Assembly (NCBI RefSeq): GCF_025345565.1
Contig: NZ_CP054475.1
Coordinates: forward strand, 193,845-257,844
Direction of reading: 5' to 3'
DNA length: 64,000 bases
From: Thalassolituus hydrocarboniclasticus
GTDB lineage: Bacteria > Pseudomonadota > Gammaproteobacteria > Pseudomonadales > Oceanobacteraceae
Position numbers and translations under genes: made by a program. The notes under the pieces were generated by a model. It ran no database searches, was not told where the DNA came from, and saw nothing but the letters and a program-made list of their open reading frames with translations. Shown here one piece after another: positions 1-8,457 of this stretch (positions are counted from its first letter, which is position 1; every line of letters starts with the position of its first letter).

Positions 1-1
1 G

Positions 2-277
2 GGTGTGAGATGGGATGCGGAATGGGATGCCCATAGTGAACCGTCCGGCGCGCAGTCATTAAAGGCTGTGCCTTTCGATCCGCGTTTGCGTCGTCAGCTG
101 GATGCGGTGCGCAGTGAGCAGCCAGAGCCGCAACGTGATTTTATTGAAACCGGTGAGGCTGGCAGTCTTGCGCCACAGCAACGGCGTGTAGGTGACCATT
201 GTTTTCTTTACAGCGAAAAAGATGCGCTGGATGAAGACAGCTTTGATGTCTGGTCGCCGGTAACTTGTGCGCAGTAA
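2..277 (+). CDS. C-terminal end of an unrecognised protein (partial)
   Basis: The frame is open to the left edge of the window, so this is probably the last ~90 residues of a longer protein. A GTG at position 5 could be a start, but I see no ribosome binding site to support it. The visible part is hydrophilic and acidic, has no membrane segment, and ends in DEDSFDVWSPVTCAQ. Codon use looks like the neighbours and a strong terminator follows the stop, which supports a real gene end. I do not recognise the family. Confidence 0.55.
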   Translation, partial: GVRWDAEWDAHSEPSGAQSLKAVPFDPRLRRQLDAVRSEQPEPQRDFIETGEAGSLAPQQRRVGDHCFLYSEKDALDEDSFDVWSPVTCAQ

Positions 278-294
278 GGTGATATTGCCGCAAT

Positions 295-326
295 AAAAAA
301 ACGGGCCTCAGCTGAGGCCCGTTTTT
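295..326. terminator. Bidirectional intrinsic terminator
   Basis: A perfect 10-bp stem (ACGGGCCTCA with its complement, 2-base loop) is flanked by an A-run on the left and a T-run on the right. It can therefore end transcription from both sides. It sits between two converging genes. Confidence 0.85.
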
Positions 327-352
327 ATACGCTTGCGGTTAAATCCCGGGTA

Positions 353-1981
353 TCAGGATTCTTTAGCCTGAGCGCGCAGAATAAACTTCTGGATCTTACC
401 GGTAGAGGTTTTCGGCAGCTCGCCAAACACCACGTGACGCGGGATTTTAAAGTGCGCCATATTGGCACGGCAGAAATCCATAATCGCAGCAGCGTCTTCT
501 TCAGCGCCCGGCTTCAGCTTAACGAAAGCACAAGGTGTTTCGCCCCATTTGTCGTCTGGCTTGGCGACCACGGCGGCTTCTTCCACATCCGGGTGACGGT
601 AAAGAATATCTTCCACTTCGATGGAGGAAATATTCTCGCCACCGGAGATGATGATGTCTTTCGAGCGGTCTTTGATCTCGATATAACCATCTTCGTGCCA
701 TACCGCCAGATCGCCGGTGTGGAACCAGTCACCGGCAAAAGCCTCTTCGCTGGCGCGCGGGTTTTTCAGGTAGCCTTTCATCACGATATTGCCGCGGATG
801 AAAATCTCACCAATGGTTTCGCCATCACGGGCAACCGGCTGCAGGTTATCCGGATCGGCAACCATCAGATCCTGCTGCATCGGGCTCTTCACACCCTGGC
901 GGGCTTTCAGCGCGGCGCGTTCACCCGGCGTGCGCTCATTCCAGGCTTCATCCCATTCACACACCACACACGGGCCGTAGGTTTCGGTCAGGCCGTAAAC
1001 GTGGGTTACTTTAAAGCCCATGGCTTCCATTCCTTCGATCACGGCAGCCGGAGGCGCTGCACCGGCCACCATGGCGTTAACCTGATGCTCGATGCCGGCT
1101 TTCATCTCGGCTGGTGCATTGTTCAGCATGTTCAGCACAATCGGCGCGCCGCAGAAGTGCGAGACTTTGTGATCTTTAATGGCGCCATAAATGGCGTCGG
1201 CGCGTACATGGCGCAGGGAAACACTGACACCGGCTGCAGCGGCGATAGTCCACGGGAAACACCAGCCATTGCAGTGGAACAGCGGCAGAATCCACAGGTA
1301 CACCGGGTGCTTGCCCATGTCCCAGGAAATAATATTGTTAGCGGCGTTCAGGTACGCGCCGCGGTGGTGATAGACCACGCCTTTCGGGTTACCGGTGGTG
1401 CCTGAGGTGTAGTTCAGGGTAACGGCCTGCCATTCGTCCTGCGGCAGTTCCCAGACGAAATCCGGATCAGATTTTTCCAGCAGCTGCTCGTAGGTCTGTT
1501 CGCCCAGCAGTTCGCCACCGTCAAAGTACGGGTCATCAACGGCAATCACCATTGGCTTAACCGCCAGCAGTTTCAGAGCTTTGCTGGCCACGTCGCTGAA
1601 TTCGCGGTCGACAAACAGAATGCGGGTTTCGGCGTGCTGCAGAATAAAGGCTACGGCTTCTGCATCCAGACGGGTGTTGATGGCATTCAGTACCGCGCCA
1701 CACATCGGCACACCAAAGTGTGCTTCAAACATCGGGGGAATATTGGCACACAGGAAAGAAACGGTTTCACCGTGCTGGATACCCAGCGACTTCAGGCCGG
1801 AGGCCAGGCGTACACAACGCTCGTAGGTTTCACCCCAGGTATAGGTGGTGTCCTGATGAATCTGGGCGGTACGGTGCGGGTAAACAAAGGCCGCGCGCTG
1901 CAGATAGCTGATCGGCGATAAGGCGGTGTAGTTGGCCTGATTGGCATCCAGACCCATTTCATAAATGTTGTAGTGCTGCAT
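353..1981 (-). CDS. AMP-forming acyl-CoA synthetase (fatty-acid CoA ligase, AlkK/DmdB-like)
   Basis: This is an ANL-superfamily enzyme of 542 residues that would activate a fatty or other carboxylic acid to its acyl-CoA through an acyl-adenylate, in the cytoplasm. Visible motifs are the nucleotide loop [10 protein letters not shown] (residues ~192-200), YGLTETYGP, the WFHTGD core motif, the hinge region DRSKDIIISGGENISS and the C-terminal PKTSTGKIQK with the catalytic lysine near residue 529. The ATG giving MQHYNIYEMGLD was chosen because the family N-terminus begins here; an upstream in-frame start adds 13 unconserved residues. The gene stands alone. Its chain-length preference cannot be read from sequence. 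It is a different subtype from the second ligase of this window near 23.4 kb. Confidence 0.93.
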   Translation of the reverse strand: MQHYNIYEMGLDANQANYTALSPISYLQRAAFVYPHRTAQIHQDTTYTWGETYERCVRLASGLKSLGIQHGETVSFLCANIPPMFEAHFGVPMCGAVLNAINTRLDAEAVAFILQHAETRILFVDREFSDVASKALKLLAVKPMVIAVDDPYFDGGELLGEQTYEQLLEKSDPDFVWELPQDEWQAVTLNYTSGTTGNPKGVVYHHRGAYLNAANNIISWDMGKHPVYLWILPLFHCNGWCFPWTIAAAAGVSVSLRHVRADAIYGAIKDHKVSHFCGAPIVLNMLNNAPAEMKAGIEHQVNAMVAGAAPPAAVIEGMEAMGFKVTHVYGLTETYGPCVVCEWDEAWNERTPGERAALKARQGVKSPMQQDLMVADPDNLQPVARDGETIGEIFIRGNIVMKGYLKNPRASEEAFAGDWFHTGDLAVWHEDGYIEIKDRSKDIIISGGENISSIEVEDILYRHPDVEEAAVVAKPDDKWGETPCAFVKLKPGAEEDAAAIMDFCRANMAHFKIPRHVVFGELPKTSTGKIQKFILRAQAKES

Positions 1982-2163
1982 ACAGCCCCCGGATAAGCAA
2001 TGAATACCGGCGCCTGACACACCCTTGTGCGTTGCGCACGCGATGCATGCGGCGCCGGAGAAAGGCAGGCATTAAAAGCCCGCACCTTCTGGGTGTGAAT
2101 GCGACATAGGTATAAATGGCTAGGTAGTTCTACGGATCGGGGGCTGGTGGCGGGAGGTGCCAG

Positions 2164-2185
2164 CGCGCCCCGGATTCAGGGCGCG
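2164..2185. repeat. GC-rich hairpin downstream of the DUF962 gene
   Basis: A 7-bp inverted repeat, CGCGCCC and GGGCGCG, with an 8-base loop lies just after the stop codon of the DUF962 gene. No T-run follows it on the minus strand, so it is at best a weak or factor-dependent termination or RNA-stabilising structure. Confidence 0.35.
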
Positions 2186-2202
2186 ACAGGAGAGGCAGTG
2201 GC

Positions 2203-2550
2203 TTACTTCTGTGGCATTTTCTGCTTGATGCGGCCGGTGAGGAAGTCTTTGATCATCACCCAGTCACCCATAAAGCTCCACAGCGGATACTTGAAGGTTG
2301 CCGGCTTGTTGTGCTCAAAAAAGAAGTGACCAATCCAGGCCTGACCGTAGGCGGCAACAAAGGCCAGCGGGATCAGTGAGTACTGACTGCTCCAGATGGC
2401 ATAACTGATAATACAGATGGCACTCAGGGTGCCGGTGTAGTGCAGGACCCGGCAGGTGCGGTTGGAATGTTCACCGAGGTAAAACGGATAAAACTCCGCG
2501 AAGCTGCTGAATTCTTTGGCTGTCTGGGGCTGTGTGGATTGCTTGCTCAT
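2203..2550 (-). CDS. DUF962 / Mpo1-like small membrane protein
   Basis: A 115-residue protein with the DUF962 (Mpo1/YGL010w-like) pattern: an N-terminal stretch SFAEFYPFYLGEHSNRTCR, then hydrophobic segments around residues 38-52 and 56-72, and the conserved WIGHFFFEHNKPATFKYP region followed by MGDWVMIKDFLTG. The histidines near HSNRTCR, GHFFFEHNKPA are those kept in the family. Yeast Mpo1 is an iron-dependent dioxygenase acting on 2-hydroxy fatty acids in alpha-oxidation; whether the bacterial protein does the same is not shown by sequence. It is divergent from an AraC-type regulator 150 bp away. The family call is firm, the function open. Confidence 0.85.
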   Translation of the reverse strand: MSKQSTQPQTAKEFSSFAEFYPFYLGEHSNRTCRVLHYTGTLSAICIISYAIWSSQYSLIPLAFVAAYGQAWIGHFFFEHNKPATFKYPLWSFMGDWVMIKDFLTGRIKQKMPQK

Positions 2551-2700
2551 GGTTACCTGCCTTGCCTGATGGCTTGTTATTAGTGGTTGTTGTTATCAGT
2601 TGTCTGATCTGTGTTCAACATACGTCAGGGGAGTAAATGCAGATTGGCTTTTCGGGTCATATTGTTATCATAATGAGTCATTTATACCCGGAAGATCGTT

Positions 2701-3711
2701 ATGTCACCGCCGCTACAGACCGGTCAGCCACCTCTGGCGACCACCTCCAGCGCCTGGGTGCGTCTGCTGCTACAGGGCGCCGAAGGTTTTGGTCTGAACG
2801 GTGCGCTGCTGTGTGAACAGTCCGGAATCGACGCTGAGCTGCTGCAGGAGCCGCAGGGGCGGATTCCCCAGACCCGGGTAACCGCGTTGTGGAGTGCGAT
2901 CGTCGCGGCTTATCCGGATGATGATCTGGCTCTGGCCATTGGCCGCGATATCCGCCTCGAACATGCGCCGGTGATCAGCTTCGCCATGCAGTCCAGCCGT
3001 AACCTGCGCGAAGCGCTGGAACGGCTGCTGCGTTTTCACCGTCTGATCGGTGAAGCCATCGATTTACCACTGCAGGAAACCGCACAGGGCGTACGCATCA
3101 GCTTTCATGCCCGCCAGCCGGTGCCGCTGTTGTCATTGCATACCGCCATGGTGGCGCTGGTGGCCATGGCACGCTGGCTTACCCATCAGCCGGTCAGGCC
3201 GCTGAACGTCAGCCTGCGCAGTCATCCACCGCAGCATCCCGAACGCTGGCAGCACTACTTTGGCTGCCCGGTGCAGTTCGCGGCGCCACAGAACAGTATC
3301 GAATTCAGCCATGAATTGCTGGCCACTGCCGTTGCCGGGGCTAATCCGCAGCAGGCGGCGGCGCAGGATCTGGCCGCGCGACATGCGCTGCAACAGCTGA
3401 ACGAGCAACAGGCGCTGGCCCATGTGCGCTACTGGATTGAACAGTCGCTGGTACTGGGTGAGCCTGACCGCGCCTGGGTGGCTGGTTGTCTTGGGTTAAG
3501 CATCAGTACCCTGCAGCGGCGCCTGCGTGCCCGTGGTGTAACCTTCAGGCAATTGCTGGAAGAGGTCCGGCGTGAGCAGGCGCAGCGCTTATTGCAGCAG
3601 GGCGTGGCGCTGCCGGAAATCGCCCTGCGGCTGGGGTATCAGGAGCAAAGCAACTTTCAGCGCGCGTTTAAACGCTGGTTTGGTAAAACGCCGGGGCAGG
3701 CGCGTCAGTAA
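2701..3711 (+). CDS. AraC-family transcriptional regulator (arabinose-binding-like N-domain)
   Basis: A 336-residue regulator with an N-terminal sensing domain of the AraC_binding_2/arabinose_bd type (residues ~25-210; FALAIGRDI-like core around 75-100) and a C-terminal pair of helix-turn-helix motifs (residues ~240-336). The second half reads LRARGVTFRQLLEEVRREQAQ and ends LGYQEQSNFQRAFKRWFGKTPGQ, the classic AraC signature. This architecture is that of OruR/ArgR-like and fatty-acid-responsive regulators. The start ATG has GGAAG seven bases upstream. Its divergence from the DUF962 gene makes that gene a candidate target, and the nearby acyl-CoA ligase and PHB depolymerase suggest lipid metabolism, but this is inference. 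Confidence 0.92.
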   Translation: MSPPLQTGQPPLATTSSAWVRLLLQGAEGFGLNGALLCEQSGIDAELLQEPQGRIPQTRVTALWSAIVAAYPDDDLALAIGRDIRLEHAPVISFAMQSSRNLREALERLLRFHRLIGEAIDLPLQETAQGVRISFHARQPVPLLSLHTAMVALVAMARWLTHQPVRPLNVSLRSHPPQHPERWQHYFGCPVQFAAPQNSIEFSHELLATAVAGANPQQAAAQDLAARHALQQLNEQQALAHVRYWIEQSLVLGEPDRAWVAGCLGLSISTLQRRLRARGVTFRQLLEEVRREQAQRLLQQGVALPEIALRLGYQEQSNFQRAFKRWFGKTPGQARQ

Positions 3712-3993
3712 ATGATCAGTCGGTGATGTTGTCCGGCGGCTCAGGCAGAAGTATGGTTTTCAGCGCGAAGCCACTGTTGCCACACATCTTTAACAGCCCG
3801 CTGCTATAGCGATATACAGCCGCGATACATCTTCCCAAGCGGACAAAAGCTGATCTGTGTTGCTGCATGGCAGCGGAAGTTTTCTGATAGGCTAGCGTTA
3901 TAACAAAAGGCCTGTGGCGCAGGTTACGCTGCGCAGTCACAAGCGGATAATTCTCACTGCTGCCAGCCGGTGGTGGTCACGGAGGGACGAATC

Positions 3994-5214
3994 ATGCTCT
4001 ACAGAATGAATGCCCAGATTATGGATGCCATGCGCCCGGTGCATGTACTCGCACGTCATACGCGCAATATGTTTTACCAGCCGTGGAATCCGCTGAATTA
4101 CGGCATCTTTTTTCGTACCGTTCGCGCCACAATGGAGCTGACCGAACGTCTTACTGATTATTACGAACAACCGGAATGGGATCTGGACACTACGGAAATT
4201 GACGGCCGCACTGTCGGTATTGAATATAAAACCGTGATTGAAAAACCCTACTGCAATCTGCTGCATTTCCGTCGTCGTACCCGCGGTCTGGATCAGCCGA
4301 AGGTGCTGCTGCTGGCACCGTTATCCGGTCATTTCGCTACCTTGCTGCGCGGCACTGTACGTGAATTTTTACCGGACCATGAGGTGTATATTACCGACTG
4401 GCGTAACGCCCGTGATGTGCCCATGAGTGATGGTGGTTTCCGTTTCGATGATTATGTTGAGTACTTAATCGAGTTTATGGAAAAGCTGGGCCCGGATACC
4501 CACGTACTGGCGGTGTGTCAGCCCTGCGTACCGGCACTGGTAGCGGCCGGTTATATGGCGATGCATAACAACCCGAATCTGCCGAAAAGCATGAGTCTGA
4601 TGGGCGGGCCGGTGGATGTACGTATTAATCCGACCGATGTGAATGATTATGCCTCCGGTCGTGATCTGGAATGGTTTGAAGATAATGTTATCTGCCGTGT
4701 GCCGCCGGGTTTTAAAGGTCGCGGGCAGCTGGTGTATCCGGGTTTTATTCAGCTGACCGGTTTTATGTCGATGAATATGGACTCGCACATCAGTAAGCAC
4801 TTCAAATTTTTCAGTGATCTGGTGAAGGGGGACGGTGACAGCGCAGAGGCACATCGTCAGTTTTATAACGAGTATCTGGCCGTTATGGATATGCCGGCGC
4901 AATATTATCTCGACACCATCCGCCGGGTATTTCTTGAATATCAGTTGCCGAAAGGTGAGCTGGAATTCCGTGGCGAAAAGATTGATCTTAAGGCGATAAA
5001 AACGATGGCCCTGATGACCATCGAAGGTGAGCTTGACGATATTACCGGGCGCGGCCAAACCTCATGTGCGCTGGATTTATGTGCCGGTATTGCCAAGAGT
5101 AAAAAACAGCATCTGGAAGAAGAAGGGGTTGGCCATTACGGTATCTTTAATGGCCGTAAATTCCGCGAAAGCATCGCCCCTAAAGTAAAAGCCTTTATGC
5201 AGAAACACGCCTGA
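3994..5214 (+). CDS. phaZ: Intracellular polyhydroxyalkanoate (PHB) depolymerase
   Basis: The enzyme hydrolyses stored polyhydroxybutyrate granules to 3-hydroxybutyrate units in the cytoplasm. Length is 406 residues, close to Ralstonia PhaZ1. The nucleophile is expected to be the first cysteine (C175) of VCQPC, which replaces serine in the lipase box of this family. A later Asp in EGELDDI and His in GVGHYGIFNG complete the triad. The N-terminal MLYRMNAQIMDAMRPVHVLA and C-terminal PHB_depo_C block are typical. The ATG at this position was chosen because GGAGGG lies seven bases upstream; a GTG 24 bases earlier lacks a binding site. It is a single-gene unit closed by a strong terminator. A thiolase for acetoacetyl-CoA lies elsewhere in the window. 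Confidence 0.93.
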   Translation: MLYRMNAQIMDAMRPVHVLARHTRNMFYQPWNPLNYGIFFRTVRATMELTERLTDYYEQPEWDLDTTEIDGRTVGIEYKTVIEKPYCNLLHFRRRTRGLDQPKVLLLAPLSGHFATLLRGTVREFLPDHEVYITDWRNARDVPMSDGGFRFDDYVEYLIEFMEKLGPDTHVLAVCQPCVPALVAAGYMAMHNNPNLPKSMSLMGGPVDVRINPTDVNDYASGRDLEWFEDNVICRVPPGFKGRGQLVYPGFIQLTGFMSMNMDSHISKHFKFFSDLVKGDGDSAEAHRQFYNEYLAVMDMPAQYYLDTIRRVFLEYQLPKGELEFRGEKIDLKAIKTMALMTIEGELDDITGRGQTSCALDLCAGIAKSKKQHLEEEGVGHYGIFNGRKFRESIAPKVKAFMQKHA

Positions 5215-5229
5215 AGGTTTTCCGATAAT

Positions 5230-5270
5230 AAAAAAAGCGGCCGTTGCTACAAACAACGGCCGCTTTTTTT
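5230..5270. terminator. Bidirectional intrinsic terminator
   Basis: A perfect 10-bp stem GCGGCCGTTG with a 7-base loop, preceded by seven A and followed by seven T. It serves the depolymerase gene on the plus strand and the histidine kinase gene on the minus strand. Confidence 0.92.
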
Positions 5271-5282
5271 ATGCGCAGAATA

Positions 5283-6863
5283 TCAGGGCGCGTTTTGTAC
5301 TGCCGGTGCTTCCCGGCCGGTATGCAAACGGGCAATACAGCGCAGCAGTTTTTCTCCGCTGAGAGGCTTTAACACCACGTCATCCATGCCGGCGCTCAGG
5401 CAGGTTTGGCGATCCTGTTCCATAGCATTGGCTGTCAGACCAATAATGGGAACGGAGCGATAATAATTATCCATTTCCCGTAATAATCTGGTTGCTCTTA
5501 AACCATCCATAACCGGCATATGCCAGTCCATTAAAATAAGGTCAAAGCGCTGCTTCTGGCAGTATTCCAGTGCTTCCATACCATGCTCTGCAATGGTCAC
5601 CTTAATACCGGCATGGGAGAGAATTTTTCCGGTCACTAATTGATTGGTTCGGTTATCCTCAACCAGAAGAACGCTGAGATCAGGAATTCTGGGCAGCGGA
5701 TCTATTTTTCCTGTAAGCAGATTGTCCTGCATGAGTGCCGGATAACTCAGGTTAAACTCGAACACAGAACCTTTGCCGGGAACGCTGCTGGCTTCAATGC
5801 TCCCGCCTTTGGCATTCACCAGATCTTTACAGATGGTCAGACCCAGACCGCTGCCCTCATAACGGCGGGTGGTGGACTGATCGACCTGACTGAACGGGCG
5901 GAATAATTTATCCATATCATCAGCGTGGATGCCAATGCCGGTATCAACAACGCGGAAACGCAGCTGGTGTTCCTGGCCAAGACGTTTACTCAGATCAATG
6001 GTCAGGGAGACGCTGCCCTCGTGGGTAAACTTAACCGCATTACTGACCAGATTCAGCAGAATCTGTTTCAGTCTGCCGCCATCGCCATGCAGCTGGTCGG
6101 GGATGCGGCTGTCGATATTCACACTGAAGCGGATGTTCTTTTCCTGTATTCCATGCTGTACCAGACTCTGCACATCTTTAACGGCTTCGCGCAGAGAAAA
6201 TGGTGCATTTTCCAGCCGGATATTGCCGCTGTCGATGCGGGCATATTCGAGAATATCGGAGGTCTGACGAGTCAGGGCTTCGGTAGCATTAAGAACCAGC
6301 CGGCACAGCTCTTCTTTTTCCTGCGGATCATCACACTTGAGTAATAACTCGGCAGCGCCACGGATGCCATTTAATGGGGTACGCATTTCGTGGCTCATAT
6401 TAGCCAGAAATGAGGTCTTTACTTCGTTGGCGGCTTCGGCCGCTTTCTGCGCCTGTTTTAGGCGGGTGATATTGCGCGAAATGCCAAAGATATACTGCAC
6501 CTCACCGGCGGAGCCAAAAATCGGAGAAAGTGTTGTGCTCCAATATTGCGTACTGCCATCGTGACTGGTCAGTTCTTCGGTTTCTTCGTACTGAATGGGT
6601 TCTTTGCGTTCCATACAGCGCTTGTAGTTGGCGCTGACCTGTTCGTACAAATCAGGGGGCATCAGTTCTTTGATGCCCATATCTTTGGGGGCGGCGGATA
6701 CCAGCTCCAGGCTCAGCTGCTGTGACAGATTGGTTTTTACAAAGTAAAAATCATCTTCGCCCACCCGCAGGATAAACATGTTATCGGGAGAGTTTCGCCA
6801 GATTTCGTAGAACAGATGGGTCTCAAGATCGAGGCCGCTGTCAGAACGGTTCTCCGCGCTCAT
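5283..6863 (-). CDS. Soluble PAS-containing hybrid sensor histidine kinase
   Basis: A 526-residue hybrid kinase. An N-terminal PAS domain (~20-135) is followed by HisKA with SHEMRTPLNGIRG (phospho-accepting H158), HATPase_c with NLVSNAVKF (N275), DTGIGI and GSGLGLTICKDLV, and a C-terminal receiver (~395-515) with LLVEDNRTNQ and D446 in ILMDWHMPVMDG. No membrane segment is visible, so it should sense a cytoplasmic signal. There is no Hpt domain, so further phosphotransfer needs a separate protein. Its ATG overlaps the stop of the DUF917 gene by ATGA, so the two are translationally coupled. No response regulator with an output domain lies next to it. Confidence 0.93.
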   Translation of the reverse strand: MSAENRSDSGLDLETHLFYEIWRNSPDNMFILRVGEDDFYFVKTNLSQQLSLELVSAAPKDMGIKELMPPDLYEQVSANYKRCMERKEPIQYEETEELTSHDGSTQYWSTTLSPIFGSAGEVQYIFGISRNITRLKQAQKAAEAANEVKTSFLANMSHEMRTPLNGIRGAAELLLKCDDPQEKEELCRLVLNATEALTRQTSDILEYARIDSGNIRLENAPFSLREAVKDVQSLVQHGIQEKNIRFSVNIDSRIPDQLHGDGGRLKQILLNLVSNAVKFTHEGSVSLTIDLSKRLGQEHQLRFRVVDTGIGIHADDMDKLFRPFSQVDQSTTRRYEGSGLGLTICKDLVNAKGGSIEASSVPGKGSVFEFNLSYPALMQDNLLTGKIDPLPRIPDLSVLLVEDNRTNQLVTGKILSHAGIKVTIAEHGMEALEYCQKQRFDLILMDWHMPVMDGLRATRLLREMDNYYRSVPIIGLTANAMEQDRQTCLSAGMDDVVLKPLSGEKLLRCIARLHTGREAPAVQNAP

Positions 6864-8098
6864 TTTTTCGCCTGTTCCGTGGTGCAGATTGTGGGATTCA
6901 GGTCTTCAATCGGAATATAGGCGGACACCGCTACGTGGTCTTCCGGGAAGGCGCTGAGAATATCGTTCAGATCATCCATAAACTGGCTGATCACCGGCGT
7001 GATGCGTATAGCTTCCGGACAGGCGGTTCCCCACAGGGTACAACTCTGACCTTCGCGGATATCAGCGGTCGACAGTGGCGTACCGGCCGGTGTTGTACCG
7101 TCGGCTGTCGCCAGCATGATGTTAATGCAGTCCGGGGCAATAGCATGTGGCCGTCCTTGTTTTACATCCCAGGCCAGCAGGCTTTCGTTTTTGTAATACA
7201 CCCAGTAATCACCTGTCGGTGCGCTGATAATAATCTTGCCGACATCAAAACCACCGTGGGTACGGTTAATAATTTTGCTGATTTTACCTTCGGTAAATAT
7301 GTAGTTATGGATATGCAGCAGATCAAGCAGCATTGATAACGCCGGCACAGATGGGGAGCTGAGGATTTGCCGGCCGATAATCAGCGCACGGCCGACGGAG
7401 TTATACACCAGCGAATTTTTCGCGGCCGGACTCTGCAAAAAATTGGTGTCGAGTGGATAGCAGGCCATACCACCGACCTGATGATACTCCGGCTGACTGA
7501 CGGTTTCGCGGGCCATTTCTTCCAGTTCGGCGGCGCTCAGATCGAGAAACAGGTTTGATGCAAAAGGCTCGGCGGTCCAGTTACAGCGCAGGTCAGTGTT
7601 GGTTTGGGTATCGGAAGCAATCATAGCCGGGCAGCTCGGTGCGTCGGTTGCGGCCAGCAGGGTTTCGGTCAGGCGCGGGTCGGCACGGCCGGAGGGGTCG
7701 GCGTCGATCACGGCGATTTTGCCATCCATCATGGAGGCGATATAAAACGGGATCAGGGTATTCACCGCACCGATTTCGCCGGGCAGCAGGTACGCGATGG
7801 TTTTCTGTTCTTTTTCTTTCAGGTAAGCGCTGAGGCTTTTGAAAGCATTAACCGGAGCAGTGAAACCATGGCCTTCGGCTGCGGCGTCAGGAGAGCCCAG
7901 ATCAACCACCATCAGCGCTGTTTTATCCCGTTGCAGTTGCGTGACCGGCAGCAGGCTGACGGTACCACTCATGCGCTGCAGGAAATCGAGCGCCATGCTG
8001 ATCGGGCCACCGCCGCCTGAGGCAAGAAAACAGGCTCCATACACCATGGCTTTCAGATCATCGGTATTGAGCGTGGCAGGTGTGGCAATGGGCTGCAT
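6860..8098 (-). CDS. DUF917 (S-methyl-thiohydantoin desulfurase-like) protein
   Basis: A 412-residue protein of the DUF917/S-Me-THD family. The glycine-rich N-terminal ACFLASGGGGPI, the central PGEIGAVNTLIPF and ADPSGRADPR, and the C-terminal domain starting near THGGFDVGKIII are the parts I recognise. Family members sit beside hydantoinase-type genes, and some have been described as S-methyl thiohydantoin desulfurases, but here no hydantoinase is nearby. Instead it is the upstream gene of a two-gene unit with a soluble hybrid kinase. The ATG was chosen because AAGGAAG stands six bases before it; a TTG ten codons earlier is less likely. A substrate-binding or sensing role for the kinase is possible but not shown. 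Confidence 0.8.
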   Translation of the reverse strand: MQPIATPATLNTDDLKAMVYGACFLASGGGGPISMALDFLQRMSGTVSLLPVTQLQRDKTALMVVDLGSPDAAAEGHGFTAPVNAFKSLSAYLKEKEQKTIAYLLPGEIGAVNTLIPFYIASMMDGKIAVIDADPSGRADPRLTETLLAATDAPSCPAMIASDTQTNTDLRCNWTAEPFASNLFLDLSAAELEEMARETVSQPEYHQVGGMACYPLDTNFLQSPAAKNSLVYNSVGRALIIGRQILSSPSVPALSMLLDLLHIHNYIFTEGKISKIINRTHGGFDVGKIIISAPTGDYWVYYKNESLLAWDVKQGRPHAIAPDCINIMLATADGTTPAGTPLSTADIREGQSCTLWGTACPEAIRITPVISQFMDDLNDILSAFPEDHVAVSAYIPIEDLNPTICTTEQAKK

Positions 8099-8457
8099 AG
8101 CGGACTTCCTTTTCCTGAGATCTTTCAACTTTAGACCAAAGGTGAAACCACTGTATAGCGCGAAATGCCCCGCTCATTCTGAGAGTAACGACACAGCAAG
8201 CGTCAACAAAGCGAAAACACCGCAGGAAAACGCAGTCATAATCTTGTCAGCAATGCCGCTTTTTCTTAACCTGCCACTTCTGAATTCTTCTGCGGAGTCC
8301 GCGCCGACATGATTTAAACGCCCTGCTTCCGTCATTAACCCTTTTCTTTTGGTTTTAATCGGCGGGCAGGACTGCGTATGTCGGGTCTGGCAGTACCTCT
8401 CTCTTCTTACACTACCTCTGTGTACCCGCTATGCGCCTGCTGCCGCAGGAGTCGCTT
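8099..8457. other. Divergent intergenic region
   Basis: This stretch separates the DUF917-kinase unit from the ABC-F gene and should hold promoters for both directions. I see no gene. A weak sigma-70-like pair for the plus strand is TTGTCA near 8244 with TAACCT 17 bases on, which is too poor to call. Short ATG frames near 8378 and 8431 lead into the ABC-F gene but have no support. Confidence 0.4.

Noticed and set aside
434-1405. Long open frame antisense to the acyl-CoA ligase
   Set aside because: It is the mirror of a clear ligase gene, has no recognisable domain and no ribosome binding site.
2600-2797. 65-codon frame upstream of and overlapping the AraC gene
   Set aside because: No binding site, no family, and the AraC start with GGAAG is clearly better.
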